This document shows positions 17,737 to 27,922 of a DNA stretch of 52,200 nt, in pieces. The translations under genes were made by a program, and so were the position numbers. The notes under the pieces are model-generated. The model saw nothing but the letters and a program-made list of their open reading frames with translations, did not search any database and was not told the origin of the DNA. The stretch spans positions 1 to 52,200 of the forward strand of contig NZ_FONE01000020.1 in the NCBI RefSeq assembly GCF_900112825.1, read 5' to 3'. This DNA is from Nitrosomonas sp. Nm166 (GTDB lineage: Bacteria > Pseudomonadota > Gammaproteobacteria > Burkholderiales > Nitrosomonadaceae). Each line of letters starts with the position of its first letter. Positions within the stretch are counted from its first letter, which is position 1.

Positions 17737-18960
17737 TTATTCATAACGAAGTGCGTCAACAGGCTTTAGCGAGGCGGCTTTCTTGGCAGGATAAAAGCCA
17801 AAGAATATGCCAACCGCTGAAGCAAACAGAAAGGCCAGGCCAACCATACCAAGCGTAATCACAATGAGCATATCAGTGACTTGGCTCACTAACCAGGCGC
17901 CGCCAATACCCAACAATAAACCAATCAAGCCGCCCATAATGCAGATCATCATGGCTTCCAGCAGAAATTGCGTCAGAATGGCACGTTGATTGGCGCCAAT
18001 CGCCATTCGAATACCGATTTCCCTTGTACGCTCGGTGACAGAAACCAACATAATATTCATAATGCCAATACCGCCAACCAATAAAGAAACCGAGGCAATA
18101 GCGCCCAATACAATGGACATTACCTTGGCGGCACCCGTCGCAACATCAGCTATGGCAGTCAAGTTGCGTACCGTAAAATCATTTTCCTTGCTTTTTGCAA
18201 TGCGATGGCGTTGGCGTAATAGCTGGGTGATTTCTATTTCAGCGATATCCATGTCTTCTGCAGATTTTCCTTGTACCAGCATATAACGGATAGAGCCCGG
18301 AAACTGGTTACCGGTAATCTGCCGTTCACTGGTTGTGATGGGTATGAAAACGTTGTCATCCTGGTCACGTCCTGTCAGACTTTGTCCTTTGGCCATCAGC
18401 ACACCCGTAACCAGGAACGGGCGATTTGTGATGCGTATGGTTTTCCCAACCGGATCTTCATCACCAAATAGATTCTTCGCTGTGACGGATCCCAAAACAA
18501 CCACGCGGGCGGCCGAGCGCAGATCGGATTCTGTAAAGGTTGTACCTGATTCCATTTTCCAGTTACCCACTTCAAAATAATCCGGTGTGGTGCCTAGGAT
18601 GAGGGTACTCCAATTCTTGGCAGCATAATTGAGTTGTACATTTCCCGTAGTGACAGGTGAAGCGGCACTGATTGACGGTAATTCTGCAATTGCGTAGGCA
18701 TCGTTGATCGTTAAGGTTTTGACGGTGCCACTGCCAAAACTAAACCCACCGGAAGAAGTGGCGCCTGGCACTACAATAAAAAGGTTACTGCCCATAGCGG
18801 CAATGGTTTCATTGATTTTAGTTCGGGCGCCTTGACCGATGGATAACATCAGAACTACCGCGGCTACCCCAATAATCATACCTAGCATGGTTAATCCTGT
18901 ACGCAGGCGGTTTTGATGCAGGGCGCGCAATGCTTCAGTGATGATTGCAAACAGGTTCAT
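17737..18960 (-). CDS. MacB-type ABC transporter permease
   Basis: This 407-residue FtsX/MacB-type permease has a first membrane helix near residues 20-42 (LTMLGMIIGVAAVVLMLSIG), a large periplasmic MacB_PCD domain (GSNLFIVVPG, SVTAKNLFGDEDPVGKTIRI) and three C-terminal helices with ERTREIGIRMAIGA. It lacks the fused ATPase of E. coli MacB; the ATPase is the separate gene upstream. With the adaptor and ATPase it forms a tripartite exporter that would need a TolC-like outer-membrane channel, not found in this window. The substrate is unknown. Confidence 0.93.
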   Translation of the reverse strand: MNLFAIITEALRALHQNRLRTGLTMLGMIIGVAAVVLMLSIGQGARTKINETIAAMGSNLFIVVPGATSSGGFSFGSGTVKTLTINDAYAIAELPSISAASPVTTGNVQLNYAAKNWSTLILGTTPDYFEVGNWKMESGTTFTESDLRSAARVVVLGSVTAKNLFGDEDPVGKTIRITNRPFLVTGVLMAKGQSLTGRDQDDNVFIPITTSERQITGNQFPGSIRYMLVQGKSAEDMDIAEIEITQLLRQRHRIAKSKENDFTVRNLTAIADVATGAAKVMSIVLGAIASVSLLVGGIGIMNIMLVSVTERTREIGIRMAIGANQRAILTQFLLEAMMICIMGGLIGLLLGIGGAWLVSQVTDMLIVITLGMVGLAFLFASAVGIFFGFYPAKKAASLKPVDALRYE

Positions 18961-19033
18961 GGTGTCAGCACAAATTAATCATCGGTCAGAATAACAGAAA
19001 TAAATTGGCAAGTTATGATTAGACCGGCTGGAA

Positions 19034-19789
19034 TCATGCAATTTCGTCTGACACTACCCCAGCAGTGTTGTTTTCATCAACAATGATATGGCCATCTTTT
19101 AAGCGGATTAGCCGTTTTGCGTATGCGGCGATATCATTTTCGTGGGTTACCAGCACGATGGTAATTCCCTGCTCACAGTTGAGTTGTGCAAACAATAACA
19201 TGATCTCTCGACTGGTTTGAGTATCCAGATTACCCGTGGGTTCATCAGCTAGAATCAGCGGTGGTCGGTTAACGAGTGCGCGACTGATGGCGACGCGCTG
19301 TTGTTGACCACCCGACAGCTGATTGGGTTGATGCATGGCAAAGTTCTCCAGTCCGGTACGACGAAGCAGTTCTAAGGCTTGCCTGCGGCTATTAGAGCGG
19401 CTGACACCGGCATATAGCAAGGGTGTCGCTACATTATCCAGCGCAGTCATGCGCTTGAGCAAATTAAATCCCTGAAATACAAAACCAATGCTTTGGTTAC
19501 GGATATGCGCCAGCTCATCGTTTGAAAGTGCAGCAACATTTTTTTCGCCTAGCCAATATGATCCGCTCGTCGGCGTATCGAGACAACCCAATATATTCAT
19601 CAGTGTGGATTTGCCTGACCCCGAATGACCCATTATGGCAACAAATTCGCCTTGATAGATGGTCAGGTTGAGATTAAAGAGAATTTGGTTCGTGATAGTC
19701 TTACCATTGGCGTCTTGCAGGCTATAGCTCTTACAAAGATTTTCTATTCTAATGAGGGGGCTAGCAGAATAATTTGTCATCAATGACAT
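19034..19789 (-). CDS. MacB/LolD-type ABC transporter ATPase
   Basis: This 251-residue ATPase has Walker A GHSGSGKST near residue 54, the Q loop in FVFQGFNLL, signature LSGGQQQR, Walker B LILADEP and switch His in LVTHEND. It lies between the adaptor (14 bases upstream) and the permease (73 bases downstream) in one minus-strand operon. The LolD-like type fits MacAB exporters, which drive periplasmic substrate release rather than membrane translocation. Confidence 0.95.
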   Translation of the reverse strand: MSLMTNYSASPLIRIENLCKSYSLQDANGKTITNQILFNLNLTIYQGEFVAIMGHSGSGKSTLMNILGCLDTPTSGSYWLGEKNVAALSNDELAHIRNQSIGFVFQGFNLLKRMTALDNVATPLLYAGVSRSNSRRQALELLRRTGLENFAMHQPNQLSGGQQQRVAISRALVNRPPLILADEPTGNLDTQTSREIMLLFAQLNCEQGITIVLVTHENDIAAYAKRLIRLKDGHIIVDENNTAGVVSDEIA

Positions 19790-19803
19790 CGAAAAGCCCC
19801 TTA

Positions 19804-20958
19804 TTAGAATATTCTTAACTTAAACTTACTTTCGGATTCTTTTTTATTGGTAGTTTCACTGATGATCACTTTATCGCCTGCTTGTACTGTACCGTCAACA
19901 ATTTCCGTGAAATTCCCATCAGAAATGCCGGTAGTAACGCTGACAGGGACAGGCTGTTCTCCAGACAGACGGTACAGTACCGATTGATGTGCCGGTTTGG
20001 TTGTTTTGCTGCTCTCGCTTAATTCAGTCTCCTTGGGCTGGTAGCGTAAAGCTGCGTTGGGGACACGTAAGACATCATTTTTTTGCATGACAACAAAATG
20101 GATATTTGCAGTCATACCTGGCAATAGTGCACCGTCCTCATTATCGACCATTGCAACGACGTTATAAGTAACGACATTTTCCTGAATCGTCGGGTTGAGC
20201 CGAACCTGCCTGACGGTGCCGGTAAATTTGCGTTGCTGAAAAGCATCAACGGTAAAATTGATCAATTGACCAATATGAAGTTGACCGATATCAGCTTCGG
20301 CAACACTGATATTGATTTGCATTTGTCGGAGATCTTTAGCGATCTGGAACAGGATTGGGGTTTGGAAATTGGCAGCAACTGTTTGGCCAATGTCGACATC
20401 TCGTGCAATGACCACACCTGAGATAGGAGATCGAATGACACTATAATTGAGATTGGCCTGGTCGCGTTCAACTTGAGCCTTACTGATTGCGAGCTGCGCG
20501 CGCGCTGCTGCTGCTTCCTGTTCAGTAATCTCTAATGCTTCTGTTGAAATAAACCCTTTTTCCTTTAACAAGCGATGGCGTTCTAATTTGCTATCAGCAA
20601 TTCTTAAGGTTGCCTGGGCACTGAAAAGATTTGCTTTAGATTGCTGTAATTGCGCGCGCAATAAGGCGGGATCCAGTTCGGCCAGAATCTGGCCAATTTC
20701 CACCGGATCGTTATAGTCTGCATGTAATTTAGCCACAGTACCAGAAACCTGAGTGCCGACGTTGACCAGTACAACAGGCATGAGGGTACCATTGGCAGAG
20801 ATGGTTTGTATGATGTCTCCGCGTTCGATATTCCGGGTTTTATATTGACTTTCCTTGGATTCTTTCTTTTCACTGCTAAGCCAGTAGGCGGCTGTGACAG
20901 CAATCAAAATTAAAGCAATGGCAATTTGTCTTGTACTGACAGTAAACATTCGAATCAC
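19804..20958 (-). CDS. MacA-type periplasmic adaptor (HlyD/RND family)
   Basis: This 384-residue membrane fusion protein has one N-terminal membrane anchor (IAIALILIAVTAAYWL). It is followed by a lipoyl-like half motif (GTLMPVVLVNVGTQVSGTV), an alpha-hairpin coiled coil (residues about 95-165) and the second lipoyl half (IRSPISGVVIARDVDIGQTV), then beta-barrel and membrane-proximal domains. It begins the exporter operon and would bridge the inner-membrane MacB permease to an outer-membrane channel. Confidence 0.93.
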   Translation of the reverse strand: MIRMFTVSTRQIAIALILIAVTAAYWLSSEKKESKESQYKTRNIERGDIIQTISANGTLMPVVLVNVGTQVSGTVAKLHADYNDPVEIGQILAELDPALLRAQLQQSKANLFSAQATLRIADSKLERHRLLKEKGFISTEALEITEQEAAAARAQLAISKAQVERDQANLNYSVIRSPISGVVIARDVDIGQTVAANFQTPILFQIAKDLRQMQINISVAEADIGQLHIGQLINFTVDAFQQRKFTGTVRQVRLNPTIQENVVTYNVVAMVDNEDGALLPGMTANIHFVVMQKNDVLRVPNAALRYQPKETELSESSKTTKPAHQSVLYRLSGEQPVPVSVTTGISDGNFTEIVDGTVQAGDKVIISETTNKKESESKFKLRIF

Positions 20959-21061
20959 TTGATTAGATCCAATTTTGGATGAGCAGTCATCAAAAATTAC
21001 TCCATTACGAAGAATGTCAACTTAATGCATGGATAAAATTTTTTCAGAATGCGCGAGTGTT

Positions 21062-22576
21062 TTATTTTTCTTCTTTCTCTTCTTCCGCCTTGAGTGCCTG
21101 TATCTGCTTTAAGCGTGCTTCAACACTGGATAACTGATAAAAATTTCCATTGCTGTTCTGCAGTGCAGTTTGCAATTGATCAATAGCACCTGCATAGTGT
21201 CCTTTTAACATATAAGATTCTGCCAGTGCACGATGCTCAAGCATTTTATCACCTAATAAGGCGTAGCATTGGGCCTGTAAGCTGTACAATTGTGGGTCAT
21301 TTTGAATGAAGTGCAGTTGCTTGTTAATAAATTCGAGCGCTGTTTCAATCTGCCTGTTTTGTATCAGAGCATGTGCATAACCATGAATTAGAGCGCGGTG
21401 TTGGGGATAAATCTTTAAAGCAGTTTTAAAAGTATTGAACGCTTCAGTGATTTTTCCATTCGCAAGTTGCACGCTGGCTGCCAGTGTTTCAATCATGGCC
21501 CCGGCAATAATATTTTTATACTCAACCCGCACGGTTTTTCCTAATGGATGATTAGTCAGAACGGATGTGGAGGGATCAGCCTGTAGCAGTTGATACAAAT
21601 GGGCTAGCTCGCTGCTTGCCTGTTTGGCCTTTTTATCTCGTAACAAGGCATGAATATAGCCATAGCGCTCCACAACTTCATTAACATAGCGTTTCTCATC
21701 CAGACGAGATTTGAATTGCACTACAGCATCATGCGGTTTTCCTTGCATAGCCCGTAATTTGGCGCGTACCAGTAAAAAATCGATACTGTCTGGAACCTGG
21801 CGGTAGGGCATTTCTCGGGTACGATTCTGGATATCTGCGATGCGTTCAAAAGTAATCGGGTGAGTGCGCAGATAAGAAGGGGCACCGTTCTCATGAAATC
21901 GTCCGGCTCTCTGCAGGCGTTCAAAAAAAGCTGGCATCCCCTGTGGATCAAATCCGGCGTCCAGCAAAATACTTAACCCAATCCGGTCGGCTTCTTTTTC
22001 ATGCTTGCGGGTAAAATCCAGTTTTGATTGGATCAGACTGGCCTGGGAGGCAACAAGTACAGCTTGACCGGCTTGCGGGTTAGCACGTGCCGCAATAATC
22101 GCCATCGCCAATGCAGCTACGGATTTAACCAAGTCGAACTTTTGCCCGGCGATCATACGCGCCAGGTGTTTTTGTGTCACATGGGCAATTTCATGAGACA
22201 TCACAGCAGCCAGTTCGGATTCACTTTGTGCAGCAATGATGAGACCGCTATTGAATCCCATGAATCCACCTGGTAGGGCGAACGCATTGATCGTTGGGTC
22301 TTGCACTGCAAAAAATTCAAATGATTGGCCTGCACTGGCCTCATCCGAGTTAGCAATTAATTTATGTCCCAAGTTGCTGAGATAACTGGCAATCTCAGGA
22401 TCATCCAGATAGCTGGGATCTGCGCGTATCTGGCGCATGATTTGTAAACCAATTTGCCGTTCCTGATGCGGTGTAATGGTGGCTTGTGATATATCGCCCA
22501 GATCAGGCAATTCGTGAGCGTAAAGACTTAATGGAAACAGGATTAATAGCGCAATTATGAAGCAGGTTAATTTCAT
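21062..22576 (-). CDS. bepA: M48 family metalloprotease with TPR domain (BepA-like)
   Basis: This 504-residue exported protein has a signal peptide (LTCFIIALLILFPLSLYA), an M48 zinc protease domain with HEIAH (zinc motif HExxH) and the third ligand in KHEKEADRIG, and a TPR-rich C-terminal half (residues about 280-490). BepA acts in the periplasm as a chaperone and protease for outer-membrane proteins such as LptD. The length is close to E. coli BepA (487). It follows nadE by 44 bases on the minus strand. The C-terminus is a charged Glu/Lys run. Confidence 0.92.
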   Translation of the reverse strand: MKLTCFIIALLILFPLSLYAHELPDLGDISQATITPHQERQIGLQIMRQIRADPSYLDDPEIASYLSNLGHKLIANSDEASAGQSFEFFAVQDPTINAFALPGGFMGFNSGLIIAAQSESELAAVMSHEIAHVTQKHLARMIAGQKFDLVKSVAALAMAIIAARANPQAGQAVLVASQASLIQSKLDFTRKHEKEADRIGLSILLDAGFDPQGMPAFFERLQRAGRFHENGAPSYLRTHPITFERIADIQNRTREMPYRQVPDSIDFLLVRAKLRAMQGKPHDAVVQFKSRLDEKRYVNEVVERYGYIHALLRDKKAKQASSELAHLYQLLQADPSTSVLTNHPLGKTVRVEYKNIIAGAMIETLAASVQLANGKITEAFNTFKTALKIYPQHRALIHGYAHALIQNRQIETALEFINKQLHFIQNDPQLYSLQAQCYALLGDKMLEHRALAESYMLKGHYAGAIDQLQTALQNSNGNFYQLSSVEARLKQIQALKAEEEKEEK

Positions 22577-22619
22577 GACAATAGGATAGCCATTGTTTAT
22601 TCAAGTTCCACCGAGCCAT

Positions 22620-24248
22620 TCATTTGCGGAGGACAGACCAGGCTTTATAACTGGATGTAATGGGGTAATGCCATGCTGTGCCAAAATTACAAGGGGTAAT
22701 ACGAATGCCCGGGGGTGCCTGGCGACGTTTATATTCATTCATGTGAATCAGGCGAAGGATTTTTTTTACATCTGTTTCGTTGCAATTCAAAGCCAAGACC
22801 TCAGCCAATGAATAATTCTTTTCTATATAAGCTTCAATAATCGCATCTAAAATTTCATAGGGTGGTAAGGTATCCTGGTCAGTTTGGTTAGGGCGTAATT
22901 CTGCGGATGGAGGCCGCTGAATAATACGCTCGGGAATGACTCGGCTGATTCCATTACGGTATTCACAAAGCTGATAAACCATCGTTTTACTGACATCTTT
23001 GAGTACCGCAAAACCGCCTGCCATATCGCCATACAGTGTGCAATAGCCGACAGCCATCTCGGATTTGTTGCCCGTAGTCAGCACAATTGAACCGGAATGA
23101 TTGGAGATCGCCATTAATAAGGTACCACGGATACGTGCTTGTAGATTCTCCAGCATGGTATTCGAACCAGCCGGATCAGGTACAATTTGAAAAGCTGCTT
23201 CAATCTCTGCCCGATATTGGTCAAATAATGACTGGATATTGCATTCATAATGCTTAACGCCTAACAGCGCAGCCATTTCATTGGCATCATCCAGGCTGAT
23301 GCTGGCCGTGTGCTGGGAAGGCATCATTACGGTTTTGACCTTGTCTGCACCCAAGGCATCTACTGCAATAGCCAGGGTCAGCGCTGAATCCACACCTCCG
23401 GAAAGTCCTAATAGCGCACCAGGGAAATCATTTTTTTGGATGTAATCCTTAACTCCCAAACATAAAGCTTGATAGACGCTGGCAATAAGAGTTTGTGAAG
23501 CAGCCAGTTTGCCTTTGGCTGGCTGCTTACTGTAGAGATCAATTAATTCAATGGCTTCAATAAATTCGCCTAATTGATGGGTGAGTTCTCCTTGCCGGTT
23601 CATTGCGAAAGAAGCGCCATCAAAAATCAGCTCGTCTTGCCCACCTACCAGATTGGCGTGAATAACAGAAATGCCAGCATGCTTAATAAACTGGTGCGTG
23701 AGCTGATAGCGGGAAACCTGCTTGTTGATGTGGTAAGCCGAAGCGCTAAGTACCAATAAAATGTCGAGATCAGAGCAATTCTCTGCATTGGCCAAATGGC
23801 CTAGCCAGAAATCAGCACAAATAGCAATGCCGAATTTAATCCCACCTAACTCAAATACACAAGATTCAGAATCGGTATCAAAATAATAGGATTCATTAAA
23901 AAAATGCGATTGATGGAGAATTTTCTTGTGGTAAGTGTGGGCGATCTTGCCATTGCAAATTACTGAAGCAGCATTATAGAGCTTGCCTTCGTGGAAGTTC
24001 GGATGACCAACAATCAGTGTGATATCATCAATCGCTTTTACCAGCTCTATCAGCACATCATGGCAGGATTGACAGAAAGCTTCTCGTAATAATAAATCGG
24101 CGGGAGGATAGCCAGATAAAGCCAGCTCGGGTGTTATTACTAACTTAGCGCCGGCCTGTTTTGCCTGCCTTACAGCATCCAGTATCTTTGCAGCATTCCC
24201 TGCAATATCGCCTACGGTACAATTAATCTGAGCAATGGCAATGCGCAT
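22620..24248 (-). CDS. nadE: Glutamine-dependent NAD+ synthetase
   Basis: This 542-residue two-domain enzyme makes NAD+ from deamido-NAD+, ATP and glutamine. The N-terminal nitrilase-like amidase domain has its Glu at residue 41 (ITPELALSG), a Lys near 110 (YHKKILHQ) and the nucleophilic Cys near 145 (AICADFW, where Ala replaces the more common Glu after Cys). The synthetase domain has the PP-loop SGGVDSA near residue 283 and later LTTGNKSEMAVGY. It lies between algC and bepA with short gaps, suggesting one operon. Confidence 0.96.
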   Translation of the reverse strand: MRIAIAQINCTVGDIAGNAAKILDAVRQAKQAGAKLVITPELALSGYPPADLLLREAFCQSCHDVLIELVKAIDDITLIVGHPNFHEGKLYNAASVICNGKIAHTYHKKILHQSHFFNESYYFDTDSESCVFELGGIKFGIAICADFWLGHLANAENCSDLDILLVLSASAYHINKQVSRYQLTHQFIKHAGISVIHANLVGGQDELIFDGASFAMNRQGELTHQLGEFIEAIELIDLYSKQPAKGKLAASQTLIASVYQALCLGVKDYIQKNDFPGALLGLSGGVDSALTLAIAVDALGADKVKTVMMPSQHTASISLDDANEMAALLGVKHYECNIQSLFDQYRAEIEAAFQIVPDPAGSNTMLENLQARIRGTLLMAISNHSGSIVLTTGNKSEMAVGYCTLYGDMAGGFAVLKDVSKTMVYQLCEYRNGISRVIPERIIQRPPSAELRPNQTDQDTLPPYEILDAIIEAYIEKNYSLAEVLALNCNETDVKKILRLIHMNEYKRRQAPPGIRITPCNFGTAWHYPITSSYKAWSVLRK

Positions 24249-24273
24249 GATGTGCCGGAGGCGATATTGTTAG

Positions 24274-25650
24274 CTAGAAAGGTAACTGAGCATCTGGTTT
24301 AGCTTGCAGAATATTATGGCGGAAATCTTCCTGGATACGTTTCAACGCTGATTCGTTATCGGCTTCAAAACGTAACACAATAACAGGCGTGGTGTTGGAG
24401 GCACGTGCCAGGCCAAACCCATCACTGTATTCAACTCGCAATCCATCAATGGTAATGATTTGTTGTGGATTGTCGAAAACGGCATTTTGTTGTAGCTGTG
24501 CAATCAGTGTGTGGTTTTCACCTTCTGCTGTGCGAACCTGTAATTCCGGTGTGTTAATACTGTCGGGAAGATTGTTGAGCGTGGCGTTGATATCCGCCTG
24601 ATGACTGAGCAATTCCAATAGCCGTGCACCGGCATACAGGCCATCATCAAAACCGTACCAACGTTCTTTGAAAAACAAATGTCCGCTCATTTCACCAGCT
24701 AATAAGGCCTTCGATTCGATGAGCTTGGTTTTGATGAAAGAATGACCGGTTTTCCACATAACCGGCAAGCCACCATGCTGGCTGATCCAAGGGGCCAGAT
24801 TACGTGTACATTTCACATCAAAGATGATTTTTCCACCAGGGTTGCGAGAGAGTACATCGGCTGAAAACAGCATCAACTGGCGATCAGGATTAATAATATT
24901 GCCGTTCTTGGTCACAATACCAAGACGGTCGCCATCACCATCAAAAGCAAGGCCAATTTCTGCATCGGTCGTTTTCAGCGCCTGGATAACATTGCGCAGA
25001 TTGTCTGGCACAGATGGATCGGGGTGATGATTAGGGAAAGAGCCATCCACATCACAAAATAACTCAAGCACTTCACAGCCCAAGCCACGGTAGAGTGCCG
25101 GTGCAAATGCACCAGCTACACCATTACCGCAATCAACAGCGATTTTGATTGGACGAGCAAGCTTGACATCACCGATGATGCGTTCAAGATAGCTATTAAC
25201 AATACTATGTTCGGAATAATTACCCGCCCCATGGGTAAGATCATTATTTTCTATGCGCAAACGCAGTGCCTGAATAGCGTCAGCAGCTAAGGTTTCGCCG
25301 CCCAGAACGATTTTAAAACCATTATATTCGGGTGGATTATGACTACCGGTCACCATAACGCCCGAGTATTGACATAATTCATGTGCTGCATAGTAGAGTA
25401 TCGGTGTAGCCACCATGCCAACATCGATCACATGAATGCCGCTTTTCTGAATGCCACAAGCCAGTGCCTGAGATAGTTCAGATCCAGATAACCGACCATC
25501 ACGACCGATGGCGATCGTTGTCAGATTCCTTGCACGCGCTTCCGAGCCAATGGCATGTCCAATTTTTTCAACATTACTGGCAGTGATTGTTTCACCAACA
25601 ATGCCACGAATGTCATAAGCTTTAAAAATTCCAGGAGGGATTTCATGCAT
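24274..25650 (-). CDS. algC: Phosphomannomutase/phosphoglucomutase
   Basis: This 458-residue alpha-D-phosphohexomutase has KAYDIRGIVG at the N-terminus, the phosphorylated Ser in TGSHNPP near residue 103, the metal loop DGDGDR, the sugar-binding GEMSGH and a C-terminal phosphate loop. It interconverts the 1- and 6-phosphates of mannose and glucose for LPS and polysaccharide precursors. It starts the probable algC-nadE-bepA operon; nadE follows after 25 bases. Confidence 0.94.
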   Translation of the reverse strand: MHEIPPGIFKAYDIRGIVGETITASNVEKIGHAIGSEARARNLTTIAIGRDGRLSGSELSQALACGIQKSGIHVIDVGMVATPILYYAAHELCQYSGVMVTGSHNPPEYNGFKIVLGGETLAADAIQALRLRIENNDLTHGAGNYSEHSIVNSYLERIIGDVKLARPIKIAVDCGNGVAGAFAPALYRGLGCEVLELFCDVDGSFPNHHPDPSVPDNLRNVIQALKTTDAEIGLAFDGDGDRLGIVTKNGNIINPDRQLMLFSADVLSRNPGGKIIFDVKCTRNLAPWISQHGGLPVMWKTGHSFIKTKLIESKALLAGEMSGHLFFKERWYGFDDGLYAGARLLELLSHQADINATLNNLPDSINTPELQVRTAEGENHTLIAQLQQNAVFDNPQQIITIDGLRVEYSDGFGLARASNTTPVIVLRFEADNESALKRIQEDFRHNILQAKPDAQLPF

Positions 25651-25761
25651 AATTAATTGATCATTAAGAGTGATTGTTGATAAAACACAAAAATATTTAT
25701 TAATTTTTATGTGACTATATGATAGGCGCTGGAACGTATACTCCCAAAGACATTAGAGAGC

Positions 25762-25965
25762 TTAATGGTGTCCTGCGATAGCGCCCCCTTTGAGGGTGTA
25801 ATGAGTACCACAATAAGGGCATAGTGCCTCTCCCGTAGCTTCTATGGGCAGAAAAACCCGTGGATGCGAATTCCATAACCTCATGGAGGGCATAGGGCAA
25901 TGCAACGGTAAATCGTCAACTGTAATTTCAATTTCACGTGCTTTATTGTTAGTTTGTTGATTCAT
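25762..25965 (-). CDS. CHCC zinc-finger domain protein
   Basis: This 67-residue protein is of the short COG4391 type, related to the NDUFS6 zinc-binding domain. Likely ligands are Cys and His in LHCPMP and SHPRVFLP, then the CPYCGTHYTL pair. It lies 24 bases downstream of ilvE on the same strand, a common betaproteobacterial neighbourhood. The function is unknown; a complex I or metal-related accessory role has been suggested only by homology. Confidence 0.85.
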   Translation of the reverse strand: MNQQTNNKAREIEITVDDLPLHCPMPSMRLWNSHPRVFLPIEATGEALCPYCGTHYTLKGGAIAGHH

Positions 25966-25989
25966 ACGATAACTCCAATGTAACTTATA

Positions 25990-26910
25990 TTAAACAAAGG
26001 TCAACCAGTCAGCGTGGTTTTTAGCTTTGCCTTTGACGCAATCAAAGAACATGGTTTGTATTTGAGCGGTGATGGGTCCGCGCTTGCCGGGTCCAATGAT
26101 GCGATTATCCAGTTCGCGTATGGGTGTCACTTCAGCGGCAGTACCGGTAAAAAATGCCTCATCAGCACAATAAATTTCATCACGTGTAATACGTTTCTCG
26201 ATGACTGGAATACCTATTTCTGCTGCTAGCTCAAGTACTGATGCGCGGGTAATTCCTTCCAGGCATGAAGTTAAGTCAGGCGTATAAATCTTGCCCTGCT
26301 TAACGATAAAAATATTTTCCCCAGACCCTTCCGCGACATAGCCTTCGGCATCCAATAGCAGCGCTTCGTCATATCCATTCAGTGCAACTTCCTGATTGGC
26401 TAAGATCGAGTTAGCATAAGTAGTGACCGACTTGGCGCGGCACATATTAATATTGACATGATGCCTGGTGAAAGATGAAGTTTTAACGCGAATGCCGTTC
26501 TCAAGGCTTTCTGGGCCCAGATAGGTACCCCATGGCCAAGCAGCGATAGCTACATGCACTGAAAGTGTTTTGGCCGAAAGGCCCATGGCTTCGGCACCGT
26601 AAAAAGCAATTGGACGAATATAACCGGAAGATAATTTATTTTGTTTTACTACCTCGCACTGTGCTTGCATTAAAGTAGCCTTGTCATATGGCATTTTCAT
26701 CAGGAAAATATGCGCGGAATTAAATAAGCGGTCAGTATGTTCCTGTAAACGGAATATCGCCGCTCCTTGTGCCGTTTCATAGGCCCGTAACCCTTCAAAA
26801 ACGCCTAATCCATAGTGCAGAGTATGTGTTAAAACATGCGTATTGGCATCCCGCCAAGGAACCATTTTCCCGTTATACCAGATTACACCGTCACGGTCAG
26901 CCATTGACAT
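25990..26910 (-). CDS. ilvE: Branched-chain amino acid aminotransferase
   Basis: This 306-residue class IV PLP aminotransferase carries out the last step of Leu, Ile and Val synthesis. It begins with the family N-terminus (DRDGVIWYNGKMVPW), has THTLHYGLGVFEGLRAY, the PLP Lys in CRAKSVTTYANS, EGYVAEGSGENIF and a C-terminal FFTGTAAEVTPI. The length fits the family. The CHCC zinc-finger gene follows directly. Confidence 0.96.
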   Translation of the reverse strand: MSMADRDGVIWYNGKMVPWRDANTHVLTHTLHYGLGVFEGLRAYETAQGAAIFRLQEHTDRLFNSAHIFLMKMPYDKATLMQAQCEVVKQNKLSSGYIRPIAFYGAEAMGLSAKTLSVHVAIAAWPWGTYLGPESLENGIRVKTSSFTRHHVNINMCRAKSVTTYANSILANQEVALNGYDEALLLDAEGYVAEGSGENIFIVKQGKIYTPDLTSCLEGITRASVLELAAEIGIPVIEKRITRDEIYCADEAFFTGTAAEVTPIRELDNRIIGPGKRGPITAQIQTMFFDCVKGKAKNHADWLTFV

Positions 26911-27222
26911 TCAAGAACTCCAGATAAAAATTCTAAAACGCATATTCTAACTTATTTTTAGAACAACGTTGAAAGACGGCGGCATAATTGGATTTTAAGT
27001 TGTCTTTATATAAAGATATTCACGACAATCATAGAATTTTAATTGAGAAAACGGTCATTTTACGTATCAAGTAACCGATGCTGACTGATTATTTCTAAGT
27101 TGTGCGAGAATGTTCTATCGGAAAATATCATTAATTTCTTTGGTTAATCGTATCCTCATCTAAAGAATAATGTAAGTTTTGCAACTGGATAGAATCTGGG
27201 AAATTAATAGCTTGCTAAAGCA
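26911..27222. other. Intergenic stretch without a visible gene
   Basis: About 310 AT-rich bases lie between ilvE and the 176-residue hypothetical gene, both on the minus strand. I see no coding frame, no clear hairpin and no repeat; it probably contains the ilvE promoter. Confidence 0.5.
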
Positions 27223-27753
27223 TTAATGTATCGTTCTGCCTTTATTATCTGATAAAACAGGGGTTGTATTTTTTTCTTGCCATGGATTATCGATATCCCA
27301 AGCTTGAACTTGCTTGAGAATTTCACCCATCAATTTATGAAGCTGTGCAGAGTTGAGTACAAAGATGATTTGAATTGTTTTGTTTGAATTTAAAAATTCA
27401 AGCTTGATTTTATGATCACCGTCATTGAAATCTCCTTTGGTAAAATTGATAGTCTTAATAAGAAAAGTTTCAAGCTGATGATTAGGTTTTATTTTTTCAT
27501 AGGTAACAGCCACTTTTTGCTGTGATACCTGATGCTGAATATGACTGATTTCCCATTGCTGATCGGCTGTTAGAGGCATGGAATCAGTACGTTGCAGCGT
27601 GAGCCAATAAGAAAGCTGAGCTAATAAGCTTTTAAAAAGCTGGCGTGTCATCAATCCTAATAACTGTCTTTCACCCTTGTTACTGAAGATTAAGCTAAGT
27701 CTATCTTGCTCTTTTTCATAGAAAGTTGTAATGGATTCTGCAATAAATGTCAT
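27223..27753 (-). CDS. Hypothetical protein, 176 residues
   Basis: This is a cytoplasmic-looking protein with no signal peptide or membrane segment, containing LIFSNKGERQLLGLMTRQLF, KSLLAQLSYWLTLQ and a C-terminal helix LHKLMGEILKQVQAWD. Predicted structure from sequence appears mixed: helical N-terminus and C-terminus around a strand-rich centre (KIKLEFLNSNKTIQIIFVLN). I recognise no family. Normal codon use and separation from neighbours on both sides (170 and 312 bases) suggest its own promoter. Confidence 0.65.
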   Translation of the reverse strand: MTFIAESITTFYEKEQDRLSLIFSNKGERQLLGLMTRQLFKSLLAQLSYWLTLQRTDSMPLTADQQWEISHIQHQVSQQKVAVTYEKIKPNHQLETFLIKTINFTKGDFNDGDHKIKLEFLNSNKTIQIIFVLNSAQLHKLMGEILKQVQAWDIDNPWQEKNTTPVLSDNKGRTIH

Positions 27754-27922
27754 AAGTTCTTTGATGGATGCAATGTCTTATTTTTAATCTAAGAATGAAG
27801 ATGACGCAATTATTCATGGTTTAACGCTCATTTTTATAAACCAAGAAATGATTTATCGATAAAATTTAATATCCAAATAATCAAGGTCTTGTGACGTGAC
27901 AAGCAGTATTTTTCAGAAGCCT